A stretch of DNA of 46,654 nt from Falsirhodobacter xinxiangensis (GTDB taxonomy: Bacteria > Pseudomonadota > Alphaproteobacteria > Rhodobacterales > Rhodobacteraceae), in assembly GCF_004959935.1 (NCBI RefSeq), contig NZ_SMYN01000020.1:1-46654 (forward strand), written 5' to 3'. The notes under the pieces were generated by a model. The model did no database searches and was not told where the DNA came from. It saw only the letters and a list, made by a program, of their open reading frames with translations. This document shows, piece after piece, positions 15,327 through 21,153 of this stretch (position 1 is its first letter; each line of letters starts with the position of its first letter). A program made the translations under genes and the position numbers.

Positions 15327-15688
15327 CAGTGGTCCCTCCGCAGGTCATTCTGGTGATCGGCCCAGTCGTCGAGGGCGTCGCGCTCTGCTTGGCGGACGGC
15401 TTCCTCGATGGCGGGCTGGGCGGCTTCGTGCAGGCGGTCGAACTCCTTGCCGCCGACCATTTCCTCGAAGACGTGCGGCGCGCATTTGTGACCGCCCATC
15501 TGGACGCTCAGCATCTGGCCGCTTTCGGCTGCGAAGGTGGCGTCCAACTCCATGTCAGCAGCCCACGAGACGTTCGGCTCGATGGCGACGGTGACCTCGG
15601 TGGTAAAACGGGGGCGGGCGGGGCGCACATCCTCGGGCGAGGTCAGGCGCCAAGCGTCGTAGAAGGCTGGGAGGTTGTGCTGGCCCAT
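15326..15688 (-). CDS. Hypothetical acidic phage protein
   Basis: 120 residues. Pattern of beta strands in the N-terminal half (RFTTEVTVAIEPNVSW, MLSVQMGGHKCAPHVFE) and a charged helix in the C-terminal half (EEAVRQAERDALDDWADHQND). ATG at 15688 lies three bases after the upstream stop. Acidic small proteins of this kind occur among phage anti-host factors, but there is no specific evidence here. Confidence 0.55.
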   Translation of the reverse strand: MGQHNLPAFYDAWRLTSPEDVRPARPRFTTEVTVAIEPNVSWAADMELDATFAAESGQMLSVQMGGHKCAPHVFEEMVGGKEFDRLHEAAQPAIEEAVRQAERDALDDWADHQNDLRRDH

Positions 15689-15691
15689 AAG

Positions 15692-16012
15692 TCAGCACTC
15701 CATCAGGCGGGCGTCGAGGGCTTGGACCTTGCCCTTCTCGGCAGCGATCAGTCCCGACTTGTCGCCCCCGGTCAGCGAGGACATGGGAACGGCCAGAAGG
15801 AAAACGCCGATGGCATCCCCGGTCGCTGCGCTGTTCTGCTGCTTGGACAAGGTTGCCAGTCGCTGCGTGGAGGCGTGGTGCTCGGCCCGGGCCTGATGGC
15901 AGGACATTGCGCTGAACATCCCAGCGGGCATGGGCGTTGCGGCAATGCTGTCGGGGCGCTGTGCGCAGGCGGCGGCCAGAAGCGGCAGGGAGATAATGGC
16001 GGCGCGGATCAC
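15692..16012 (-). CDS. Putative small lipoprotein
   Basis: 106 residues with a GTG start at 16012 that overlaps the upstream stop (GTGA). The N-terminus (MIRAAIISLPLLAAAC) is a type II signal with lipobox LAAAC, so the mature protein should be lipid-anchored at its cysteine 16. A second hydrophobic stretch (GDAIGVFLLAVPMSSL) follows about residue 65. In the left early operon, so expressed early after induction. Function unknown. Confidence 0.6.
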   Translation of the reverse strand: MIRAAIISLPLLAAACAQRPDSIAATPMPAGMFSAMSCHQARAEHHASTQRLATLSKQQNSAATGDAIGVFLLAVPMSSLTGGDKSGLIAAEKGKVQALDARLMEC

Positions 16013-16209
16013 TGGTGAGCCTCCGTCGAGAGCACGGGGCAGAAGACGCCATCAGCATCACGGACGCACTCGATCGGCATGGCGGGCATCTCGGCCAGCG
16101 TCACGCGAGCCAGCGACGGAAAGCGATACTGGATCAGCGCGTGGTTCGCGAGGATCACGCCGGGGATCGGCGCGCCGTCAGGGGTGGCAAGGAAAGCGGG
16201 AATGGTCAT
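16009..16209 (-). CDS. First gene of the leftward (PL) operon, hypothetical
   Basis: 66 residues beginning MTIPAFLATPDGAPIPG at 16209, with GGAG eight bases upstream. The open frame can be extended to 16281, but that would start inside PL. Compact beta-rich sequence with two cysteines (ECVRDADGVFC). Being first after PL, where lambda places N, it could act in regulation, but it has no arginine-rich N-like motif. Confidence 0.55.
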   Translation of the reverse strand: MTIPAFLATPDGAPIPGVILANHALIQYRFPSLARVTLAEMPAMPIECVRDADGVFCPVLSTEAHQ

Positions 16210-16267
16210 TCGGTGGCTCCGTTGGTTCATGTGAAAGCGGTTCATGTGCCGCGCCTTCGATGAACCT

Positions 16268-16296
16268 AAGATGCACGTCATGCATCAACACGTCAA
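16268..16296 (-). promoter_or_regulatory. Putative leftward early promoter PL
   Basis: On the minus strand: -35 TTGACG (16296-16291), 17-base spacer, -10 CATCTT (16273-16268). PR has the same design (TTGACG, 17, CATCAT), and in both a TGCA-N5-TGCA operator lies across the spacer and -10. It points at the leftward operon starting at 16209. Confidence 0.6.
16272..16284. promoter_or_regulatory. Operator OL1, TGCACGTCATGCA
   Basis: One of five TGCA-N5-TGCA sites in the immunity region. It overlaps the spacer and -10 of PL, so binding would block leftward transcription. Confidence 0.65.
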
Positions 16297-16306
16297 GCCC
16301 CCATGA

Positions 16307-16319
16307 TGCACAATGTGCA
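16307..16319. promoter_or_regulatory. Operator OL2, TGCACAATGTGCA
   Basis: Second left operator, centred 35 bp from OL1 and upstream of the PL -35. It also borders a possible rightward promoter (TTGATG at 16326, TATCCT 18 bases on) for the two small plus-strand genes. Confidence 0.65.
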
Positions 16320-16490
16320 ACATCGTTGATGTGCGAGAATCGCCCGTGCTATCCTCCCCCTGCCAGTGCCGTGCTGGCGGCAACAAAAAGCCCCGTGCGC
16401 GGTGGGGTGAAAGCATCGCTTTCTTCTCCCCTCGTCCGCGCTACCTCCGTCGCAAGCCCCCTGCCGCTCTAACCGCTCAGGAGGAGCGAC
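16320..16490 (+). promoter_or_regulatory. Leader region of the small plus-strand genes, with possible promoter and hairpins
   Basis: No gene seen. TTGATG (16326-16331), an 18-base spacer and TATCCT form a plausible promoter. Farther on, GAAAGC-ATC-GCTTTC flanked by GGGG and CCCC (about 16404-16432) can form a hairpin in the leader. AGGAGG stands just before the ATG at 16491. Confidence 0.35.
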
Positions 16491-16685
16491 ATGCTGATCT
16501 TCATAATCGTCATCGCCCTGTGGACATCGTTCATCGCGGGGCTTTCGCAGCTCCTGTGCGGGGCTGCGTGGCGGCGCGTTCTGGCGGCGAAGCTGTTCGG
16601 CCTCGCCGCCGGGGCCATCTTCGCGATGCTCGCGGCCCAGCCTATAATGGTTGCGATGGGAATGAACGTCCTGCCCGCACGTTAG
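16491..16685 (+). CDS. Small membrane protein, two transmembrane helices
   Basis: 64 residues almost entirely hydrophobic: helix one about residues 2-25 (FIIVIALWTSFIAGLSQLLCG) and helix two about 35-58 (LFGLAAGAIFAMLAAQPIMVA). Excellent ribosome site (AGGAGG). It sits between PL and cI on the plus strand, a position often used by genes expressed in the lysogen. Could be a superinfection-exclusion or holin-like protein; neither can be shown. Confidence 0.6.
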   Translation: MLIFIIVIALWTSFIAGLSQLLCGAAWRRVLAAKLFGLAAGAIFAMLAAQPIMVAMGMNVLPAR

Positions 16686-16707
16686 TTAGGTGCGAGCAGG
16701 AGGATCA

Positions 16708-16938
16708 ATGATGTGGAAGGTGCCACTCGACATGATCGACGACGCGGGCAGGATCGTGAGGATCGATGACCTGCAAGGCGCTGGACGCGAGATCCAGGAT
16801 CGCTGGAAGACGATGCCGAAAGCGGAGCGCGCCGCCGCCTACCGGGCGATGGTGGTCGAGGCGAACGGTGGGAGCAAGGGCGCGGCGCGCGATGCCGTCC
16901 GGGCGGCGCTGATCGCGAGCGGGATGCGCGAGGCATAA
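16708..16938 (+). CDS. Hypothetical protein next to the immunity region
   Basis: 76 residues from ATG-ATG at 16708, with AGGAGG at 16698-16703. Soluble and helical, with EIQDRWKTMPKAERAAAYRAMVVEANGGSKGAARDAVRAAL. Follows the small membrane protein by 22 bp and is probably co-transcribed. No clear domain. Confidence 0.55.
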   Translation: MMWKVPLDMIDDAGRIVRIDDLQGAGREIQDRWKTMPKAERAAAYRAMVVEANGGSKGAARDAVRAALIASGMREA

Positions 16939-16963
16939 AAAAGCCCGCCGGGAAGGGCGGGCT
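16937..16963 (-). terminator. Rho-independent terminator of the lipoprotein gene
   Basis: Stem AGCCCGCC (16942-16949) with GGCGGGCT (16956-16963), 6-base loop; on the minus strand it is followed by six U. It lies just after the stop of the lipoprotein gene (16976) and faces that gene, not the plus-strand gene ending at 16938, for which the U run would be on the wrong side. Confidence 0.8.
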
Positions 16964-16975
16964 CCGCATCGGTAA

Positions 16976-17356
16976 TCATTCGCACATGAACGCAGGCTTG
17001 CGGAAGCCGGTGATAGTATAGCTTTTCTGGGCGTTGGGTCGTCCAAAGAGAGTATAAACGCAATCGCTCTCAATAACTTGGCCGCCCGTTGTTGTTGCGG
17101 TTGCATAGCTCCCGTAGCTGGAAACATTTGTCGTAACTGGCGTTACATAAGAGCTATTTTGCGACCATTGGAACGCACGACGGCCGTCAGGGAGGTCGAG
17201 GGCGTTCATAGGTGGCCCGTAGTCCAGGACGACCTCAGTTACGTCCTTTCCGACATACCCTTGCATGAGTTGAGAGGCGCAGCCGGACATCAAAAAGAGG
17301 CCGCTGGTGACTACTAGAAGGTGTTTTACGGCATATTTTCGACAAGTTGAAATCAT
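16976..17356 (-). CDS. Lipoprotein, likely lysogenic-conversion (moron) gene
   Basis: 126 residues from the ATG at 17356. The N-terminus (KYAVKHLLVVTSGLFLMSGCAS) is a type II signal with lipobox MSGC, so it should be lipid-anchored. The mature part has a YVGKDVTEVVLDYGPP segment, a Ser/Thr/Tyr-rich middle and DCVYTLF...KPAFMCE with two cysteines. It has its own terminator and base composition poorer in GC than the neighbours. It lies directly downstream of cI on the same strand and may be read with it in the lysogen. A LexA-box-like site is 73 bp upstream. Function unknown; surface change or exclusion is possible. Confidence 0.65.
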   Translation of the reverse strand: MISTCRKYAVKHLLVVTSGLFLMSGCASQLMQGYVGKDVTEVVLDYGPPMNALDLPDGRRAFQWSQNSSYVTPVTTNVSSYGSYATATTTGGQVIESDCVYTLFGRPNAQKSYTITGFRKPAFMCE

Positions 17357-17398
17357 CTGGTAATCCCCAGCTAAGTTTAAACTGCGACATACCCACGG

Positions 17399-17428
17399 TT
17401 GACCGGAATCGCTTTTCGCCGCTAACGT
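17399..17428 (+). promoter_or_regulatory. Putative promoter for the plus-strand ORF antisense to cI
   Basis: TTGACC (17399-17404), an 18-base spacer and TAACGT (17423-17428). The same TAACGT is found at the late promoter candidate near 24070. The LexA-type box follows immediately, over the expected start of transcription. Confidence 0.4.
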
Positions 17429-17443
17429 GAACAGAACGAGAAC
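17429..17443. promoter_or_regulatory. LexA-box match GAAC-N7-GAAC
   Basis: GAACAGAACGAGAAC fits the alphaproteobacterial SOS box (GTTC/GAAC-N7-repeat) exactly. It lies between a promoter-like sequence and the Shine-Dalgarno AAAGGAG (17444-17450) of the small plus-strand ORF. An eight-base match with a fixed gap is expected about once by chance in a window this size, so the weight comes from its position. Confidence 0.45.
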
Positions 17444-17456
17444 AAAGGAGTGCCAC

Positions 17457-17672
17457 GTGACTGCCGCGGAAGAACAGTTCAGGACGGAAGTTGCCTCCCT
17501 CAACGACCATCAGCTTGATCTTTTCCTGACGCTGTTTTCGGATTTTCTTCGCGAGCAAGTTCAAGAAGGTCGAACACCTTCCCCTGCTTCGACTCGGGAA
17601 CCTGACGAAACGCTGCGAGAAGCGCGGCCTCGACGGGCGAGCGGTCTTCGGCGAACAGGTCGGAAAGGGTGA
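17457..17672 (+). CDS. Candidate SOS-controlled small gene, antisense to the 3' end of cI
   Basis: 71 residues from a GTG with AAAGGAG six bases upstream, a promoter-like sequence and a LexA-box match just before it. The first 35 residues (TAAEEQFRTEVASLNDHQ, then LFLTLFSDFLREQ) look like a genuine amphipathic helical protein; the rest is arginine/proline-rich and may be only the antisense of cI. It overlaps the last 173 bp of cI on the opposite strand, so its transcription would run against cI. Possible role: LexA-regulated antirepressor or interference with cI expression. This is a hypothesis; the cI gene itself is the surer of the two. Confidence 0.4.
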   Translation: MTAAEEQFRTEVASLNDHQLDLFLTLFSDFLREQVQEGRTPSPASTREPDETLREARPRRASGLRRTGRKG

Positions 17673-17826
17673 CGCCCAGCACGTCCGCGCACCTCTGATA
17701 GGTGGCAAGCTTGGCCGTTGAGGCCATCTTTTCGGCGCGCTGAATAGTGGATTGATCCACGCCGACCATCTCGGCGAGGTCACGCTGGTTTAGGCCTTTG
17801 GCCTCTCTGATCCGGCGTAAGTTCAT
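17500..17826 (-). CDS. CI-like XRE-family repressor, short form
   Basis: 108 residues from the ATG at 17826 (MNLRRIREAKGLNQRDLAEMVGVDQSTIQRAEK), an XRE/HTH_3 domain over residues 2-60. The rest is a short helical tail (EAALLAAFRQVPESKQGKVFDLLELAREE); there is no LexA-like S24 peptidase domain, so RecA-stimulated self-cleavage is not expected. A start at 17851 is in frame but would lie inside operator OR3. Divergent from cro with three TGCA-N5-TGCA operators between. Predicted main repressor of PL and PR. Confidence 0.85.
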   Translation of the reverse strand: MNLRRIREAKGLNQRDLAEMVGVDQSTIQRAEKMASTAKLATYQRCADVLGVTLSDLFAEDRSPVEAALLAAFRQVPESKQGKVFDLLELAREENPKTASGKDQADGR

Positions 17827-17836
17827 AGCCAAATCA

Positions 17837-17849
17837 TGCACGTGATGCA
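17837..17849. promoter_or_regulatory. Operator OR3, TGCACGTGATGCA
   Basis: The operator nearest cI, 10 bp upstream of its start codon, where binding would block cI transcription, as Cro does at OR3 in lambda. Confidence 0.65.
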
Positions 17850-17862
17850 TGGTTCTGGCAAA

Positions 17863-17875
17863 TGCACCACGTGCA
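17863..17875. promoter_or_regulatory. Operator OR2, TGCACCACGTGCA
   Basis: Middle right operator, centred 26 bp from OR3 and 34 bp from OR1, just upstream of the PR -35 element. Confidence 0.65.
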
Positions 17876-17884
17876 ATTCTACCA

Positions 17885-17913
17885 TTGACGGTCAGATGCA
17901 TATCGTGCATCAT
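17885..17913 (+). promoter_or_regulatory. Putative rightward early promoter PR
   Basis: -35 TTGACG (17885-17890), 17-base spacer, -10 CATCAT (17908-17913); OR1 covers the spacer and -10. Same plan as PL. Transcription would start at about 17919-17921, on or next to the ATG at 17920. Confidence 0.6.
17897..17909. promoter_or_regulatory. Operator OR1, TGCATATCGTGCA
   Basis: Fifth TGCA-N5-TGCA site. It lies between -35 and -10 of PR, so binding would shut off rightward early transcription. Confidence 0.65.
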
Positions 17914-17919
17914 ATGGCT

Positions 17920-18150
17920 ATGTCAAACCTCTCCGATTATCTCGCCAAGAACGGCATTAAGCAGCGCGCATTCGCCTCCGAGATCGGGGTCGATCCCAGC
18001 ATCGTGTCTCGGTTGGCGCGCAATGAAATGACGCCCAGCCTTCAACTTGCTGCCGATATCGAGCGCGCGACGCGCGGCGCGGTGAAAGCAATAGGCTGGG
18101 TCAAAAAGGGCCGGGCAGGCACGGCAGCGGTGCAGCGGCGGGCGGTGTGA
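17920..18150 (+). CDS. Cro-like regulator
   Basis: 76 residues with an HTH of the Cro/YdaS type: LSDYLAKNGIKQRAFASEIGVDPSIVSRLARNEMTPSLQLAADIERATRGAV. First gene read from PR and divergent from cI, hence the Cro role. The ATG at 17920 is chosen because PR should start there, giving an essentially leaderless message; the ATG at 17914 is also in frame, and no Shine-Dalgarno is visible before either. The open frame reaching back to 17836 crosses the operators and is not used. Confidence 0.8.
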   Translation: MSNLSDYLAKNGIKQRAFASEIGVDPSIVSRLARNEMTPSLQLAADIERATRGAVKAIGWVKKGRAGTAAVQRRAV

Positions 18151-18233
18151 TGATGCGTCATATGCACGAAGATTGGCAGCTTAACCTTGTCGCACAAGGT
18201 GTTGCCCGCAAAAATAACGCAGGTGCGTCATGA
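18150..18233 (+). CDS. 27-residue peptide gene after cro
   Basis: MMRHMHEDWQLNLVAQ... of 27 residues. Its ATG overlaps the cro stop (TGATG) and its stop overlaps the next start (ATGA), filling the gap between the two genes exactly. A near-match to the operator (TGCG-N5-TGCA, 18154-18166) lies inside it. Coupling is the only support for coding. Confidence 0.4.
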   Translation: MMRHMHEDWQLNLVAQGVARKNNAGAS

Positions 18234-18427
18234 CAGCCCCGCGCGAGTGGAAGCTCGGTAAGGATGCCGTCGGATCCGACACCTTCACCAGCGATGACCT
18301 GATTATCACCCGCCACAAGCTTGCGGGCGTCCAGCTATGGCGCGGCACCGGCATGGACCGCGTGCTGGTGTCCCTCGGCTTCACGTCCGTCGAGGGTGCC
18401 AAGCGGTATGTGGAGGATCGGCTATGA
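18230..18427 (+). CDS. Small hypothetical early protein
   Basis: 65 residues, beta-rich (DLIITRHKLAGVQLWRGTGMDRVLVSLGFTS). Starts in ATGA overlap with the 27-residue gene and ends overlapping the next start by 4 bp. Part of the rightward early operon. No domain recognised. Confidence 0.6.
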   Translation: MTAPREWKLGKDAVGSDTFTSDDLIITRHKLAGVQLWRGTGMDRVLVSLGFTSVEGAKRYVEDRL

Positions 18428-18597
18428 TCCAGAACGACAGCCGCGCCTTCCGTCTCGCCAAGCTGGCGCAGGAGCGGAAAGACCTGATCGCCGCCCGCGA
18501 CTGGGCCGCGCATCTGATGCAGTGCCAGCAGGTCGGCAAGTTGACCGCGCGCCTCTACGCCGTCACCCACGCCATTCTCGCGGAGGGCGGCAAGTGA
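18424..18597 (+). CDS. 57-residue helical hypothetical protein
   Basis: Starts MIQNDSRAFRLAKLAQERKDLIAARDW and is entirely helical. Overlaps both neighbours by 4 bp (ATGA and GTGA), which supports it as real. Function unknown; just before rusA. Confidence 0.5.
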   Translation: MIQNDSRAFRLAKLAQERKDLIAARDWAAHLMQCQQVGKLTARLYAVTHAILAEGGK

Positions 18598-18950
18598 TCC
18601 ACCGCGTCGAGCTTCCTTGGCCGTCCTCGGCCCTCTCGCCCAACGCGCGGGGCCACTGGCGGATCGCGGCAGCGGCCAAGGCAAGGGCCCGCCGGGACGC
18701 AAACATCGCTTGCCGCGCCGCGGGCGTCCGCAACATCGACGCGCCCGCCCTGCACCTGTCCCTGACGTTCTGCGCCCCGACCAGAGGCCGCCGCGACATG
18801 GACAACCTGCTCGCCTCCATGAAGGCGGCAATCGACGGCATCGCCGATGCCACCGGCGTCGATGACAGCACCTATTCCTTCACCCTGGCGCGCGGCCCGG
18901 TCCGAAAGGGCGGGGCGGTGCTGGCCGAGATCACGAGTGCCGAAGCATGA
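18594..18950 (+). CDS. rusA: RusA-family Holliday junction resolvase
   Basis: 118 residues with a GTG start overlapping the previous stop. Features of RusA: SPNARGHWRIAAAAKARARRDA at the N-terminus, a strand LHLSLTFCAPTRGRRDMDNLLASMKAAIDGIADATGVDDS with the catalytic aspartates in R-R-D-M-D-N-L and G-V-D-D-S. RusA dimers cut Holliday junctions; in phages the enzyme resolves recombination and replication intermediates before packaging. Confidence 0.88.
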   Translation: MIHRVELPWPSSALSPNARGHWRIAAAAKARARRDANIACRAAGVRNIDAPALHLSLTFCAPTRGRRDMDNLLASMKAAIDGIADATGVDDSTYSFTLARGPVRKGGAVLAEITSAEA

Positions 18951-19684
18951 GCATCAAGATCATGTCGGCCATCTTTGAGAGCGAGACGCTGGGCCCGACG
19001 CAGCGCCTAATCATGCTTGCTCTGGCCGATCACGCCGATGACGCAGGGCGGTGCTACCCGTCAATTGCCCGCCTGTGCCAGCGCACGGGGCTGGGCGAGC
19101 GGGCAGTTCAAGGCAACATCCGCGCGCTGGTCGCGGCGGGATTCATCACCGTCGTCCCGAACGCGGGGCAGGGGCTGGCGAACCTGTATTTCGTCCGCGC
19201 GACCCCCGCATCAGATGCACCCCCGCAGGAAATGCACCCCCGCAGGAGATGCACCTCTACCCCCGCATCTCGTGCGGAAACCCCCGCAGCAGATGCACCC
19301 AAACCGTCAAGAACCACCATTGAACCGTCAGAAGAACCCCCTGTGGGTCCCCCGGCGGTGAAGCTCCCCGACAAAGCGCGACTGCCCGAGGACTGGGCAC
19401 TCAGCGACGAAGGTTGGGCCTACGCCCGTTCTCAGCAAATTCCCGACGAGGTCATTCGAGATGAAGCAGCAGGATTTCACGCATATTGGAGCGACCGTCG
19501 TGACCGCGATGCGTCAAAGTCACAGCGCGGATGGGAACAGTGCTGGGCGACGAACTGCCGTCGCATCGCCAGCAGATACCGCCCAAGTCGCAGCATGGCT
19601 CGGTCGCCAGCGCCCGGCGGACATGGACGCAGCAGCAGTATCGCGAGCATCGTCGCACGGCGTCGAGCTGAAGGTCAGGTATGA
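18947..19684 (+). CDS. O-like replication initiator with winged HTH
   Basis: 245 residues. N-terminal winged HTH (about 15-75: LGPTQRLIMLALADHADDAG, CYPSIARLCQRTGLGERAVQGNIRALVAAGFI). A low-complexity Pro/Ala linker (about 86-125) is encoded by five 17-bp iterons. The C-terminal domain (about 140-220) has AAGFHAYWSDRRDR and WEQCWATNCRRIASRYR, like replication-initiator C-termini of alphaproteobacterial phages. The layout, DNA-binding head, origin repeats inside the gene, partner-binding tail, is that of lambda O. Confidence 0.75.
   Translation: MSIKIMSAIFESETLGPTQRLIMLALADHADDAGRCYPSIARLCQRTGLGERAVQGNIRALVAAGFITVVPNAGQGLANLYFVRATPASDAPPQEMHPRRRCTSTPASRAETPAADAPKPSRTTIEPSEEPPVGPPAVKLPDKARLPEDWALSDEGWAYARSQQIPDEVIRDEAAGFHAYWSDRRDRDASKSQRGWEQCWATNCRRIASRYRPSRSMARSPAPGGHGRSSSIASIVARRRAEGQV
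19202..19296 (+). repeat. Five 17-bp iterons, candidate phage replication origin
   Basis: Copies of ACCCCCGCAkswrrTGC at 19202-19218, 19219-19235 and 19236-19252 (three in perfect tandem), then at 19259-19275 and 19280-19296. All begin ACCCCCGCA and end TGC; the three variable bases differ. They lie in the linker region of the initiator gene, as the lambda ori lies inside O. Confidence 0.7.
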
Positions 19685-20231
19685 GCTACGCTTTCCCAGC
19701 GGTCCGAATGGCGAGCGTCTGCCGTCCTATTCGGTTGCAGTGGGATGCGAGGTCGATGGAACCACGAATGCGCTCGAATCCGCCATCGAAGATCTGCGCA
19801 AATTCCTGACCCCGGCGCCCGCGCGCGACATCGAAGCATGGCTTGCGGAGTTGTCGGTCATCGTGGCCCGGCGCGCCGACGACGAGTTCGGCGAGGAGTT
19901 GCGAATTGCTGCCTATGCGTCACGCCTTGGTCGATACCCTGCCGACGTGGTGCGGGATGTTCTTCTGCGCCAGTCCTACCGGTTTTGGCCGACATGGGAG
20001 GAACTGGAGAAGCGCTGCGATGCGATGACCGGACCGCGCCGCCACATGCTGCACGCAATGGAGCGCGGACCTGCCACCCCCGAACCTGTCCGTCGAGCCG
20101 CAACCGAAGCCGAGCGCGCCCGCATTCAGGAACTGGTTGATGAGATGTTTCCGATGCGATCCCCGGAAATGCGCAAGCGGGCCGTAGACGAAGCCCTGCG
20201 CGGTAACTGCATGGGGGGAGCAGCGGAATGA
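19623..20231 (+). CDS. Hypothetical protein at the helicase-loader position
   Basis: 202 residues from the ATG at 19623; the frame is open back to 19461 but would overlap the initiator by 224 bp. The middle (RDIEAWLAELSVIVARR, AAYASRLGRYPADVVRDVLL, FWPTWEELEKRCDAM) is helical and typical of proteins that follow the initiator in alphaproteobacterial phages. By position (O then P in lambda) it may load the host helicase, but there is no AAA+ motif. Start uncertain; the N-terminal part overlaps the initiator by 62 bp. Confidence 0.55.
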   Translation: MDAAAVSRASSHGVELKVRYELRFPSGPNGERLPSYSVAVGCEVDGTTNALESAIEDLRKFLTPAPARDIEAWLAELSVIVARRADDEFGEELRIAAYASRLGRYPADVVRDVLLRQSYRFWPTWEELEKRCDAMTGPRRHMLHAMERGPATPEPVRRAATEAERARIQELVDEMFPMRSPEMRKRAVDEALRGNCMGGAAE

Positions 20232-20887
20232 ACGCCATCATCCAGCAGAACCGCTCCAGCGCCGTGATGCAGCAGCGCACCGAGGCACACGACAGCCTCG
20301 ACGATTTCCCAACCCCGCCATGGGCGACGCGAGCCCTTTGCGACTGGATCATGGAACAGGGCGCGCTCGTTGGGCCGTGCCGTGAGCCAGCGGCGAATCG
20401 CGGCCATATGGTCCAGCCCCTGCGCGAGTATTTCAGTGCGGTCGAAGCATCGGACATCTTCGATTACGGCGCTGGCTTTCCGCAGGCTGATTACATGTTT
20501 GGCCCTGCGCCGGAATCGGTCGGTTGGACCATCACGAACCCGCCGTTCCGTCTGGCTGAGCAGTTCATCGAGCGCATGATCGCGACCAGCACCGTCGGCT
20601 GCGCAGTCATTGTCCGCAGTGCGTTTCTGGAGGGGGTGAATCGGTTTCAGCGCCTGTTCAGCCAGACGCCGCCAACCGACATCCTGCAATTCACTGAACG
20701 CGTCGTGATGCACAAGGGAAAGCTCTCGGCCACCGGCAGCACCGCCACCGCCTATTGCTGGCTGGTCTGGCGCAAGGAAGCCGCAGGAATCGCCACCCGC
20801 TTTGACTGGATTGCCCCGTGCCGCAAGCGGCTGGAACGCGCCGAAGATTACGCAACAATAGCCCGCCGGGCAGGGGGTGAGGCATGA
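20228..20887 (+). CDS. N6-adenine DNA methyltransferase-like protein
   Basis: 219 residues. EPAANRGHM (about residue 53) resembles the SAM-binding motif I, ASDIFDYG motif II and TNPPFRLAEQFIERM the catalytic NPPF/Y motif IV of N6-adenine methyltransferases. FPTPPWATRAL near the N-terminus also recurs in such phage enzymes. No separate target-recognition domain is seen. A role in protecting phage DNA or in regulation by methylation is inferred. Confidence 0.75.
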   Translation: MNAIIQQNRSSAVMQQRTEAHDSLDDFPTPPWATRALCDWIMEQGALVGPCREPAANRGHMVQPLREYFSAVEASDIFDYGAGFPQADYMFGPAPESVGWTITNPPFRLAEQFIERMIATSTVGCAVIVRSAFLEGVNRFQRLFSQTPPTDILQFTERVVMHKGKLSATGSTATAYCWLVWRKEAAGIATRFDWIAPCRKRLERAEDYATIARRAGGEA

Positions 20888-21153
20888 ATATGATGACCGA
20901 AGAGCAAACCGCCGAAGCATGGGCAACTATGGCCCGTGCCGAGGGTCATCGCCGCCGTCTTCCCGACAACCGCAACCTCAGCCGGTCCCCAGACCAGTCG
21001 TGGCGCTCCGAGCGCGCGGCGGTAGTTCGTGCGGCCATTCTCAAGGCTCATGCCGAAGGCAACCGCCGTTCCGAGATCGCCGCGATGGTCGGCGTGAGCT
21101 CCAGCCTCGTGAACGAGACGATCCGCAACGCGCGCGGCGAGGGTAGAGCATGA
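20884..21153 (+). CDS. Small HTH protein
   Basis: 89 residues. The C-terminal half (AAILKAHAEGNRRSEIAAMVGVSSSLVNETIRNARGEG) is a homeodomain-like/resolvase-type HTH; the N-terminal half is polar. Overlaps both neighbours by 4 bp. Likely a DNA-binding regulator; target unknown. It starts a run of genes with related helix-turn-helix modules. Confidence 0.65.
   Translation: MNMMTEEQTAEAWATMARAEGHRRRLPDNRNLSRSPDQSWRSERAAVVRAAILKAHAEGNRRSEIAAMVGVSSSLVNETIRNARGEGRA

Noticed and set aside
16942-16963. Hairpin as terminator of the plus-strand gene ending at 16938
   Set aside because: The T run lies on the minus-strand side, so it serves the lipoprotein gene.
17827-17913. Upstream extension of the CI frame
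   Set aside because: It runs through operators OR1-OR3; the conserved HTH starts right after the ATG at 17826.
17836-17919. Upstream extension of the Cro frame
   Set aside because: It would be translated from sequence upstream of PR and across three operators.
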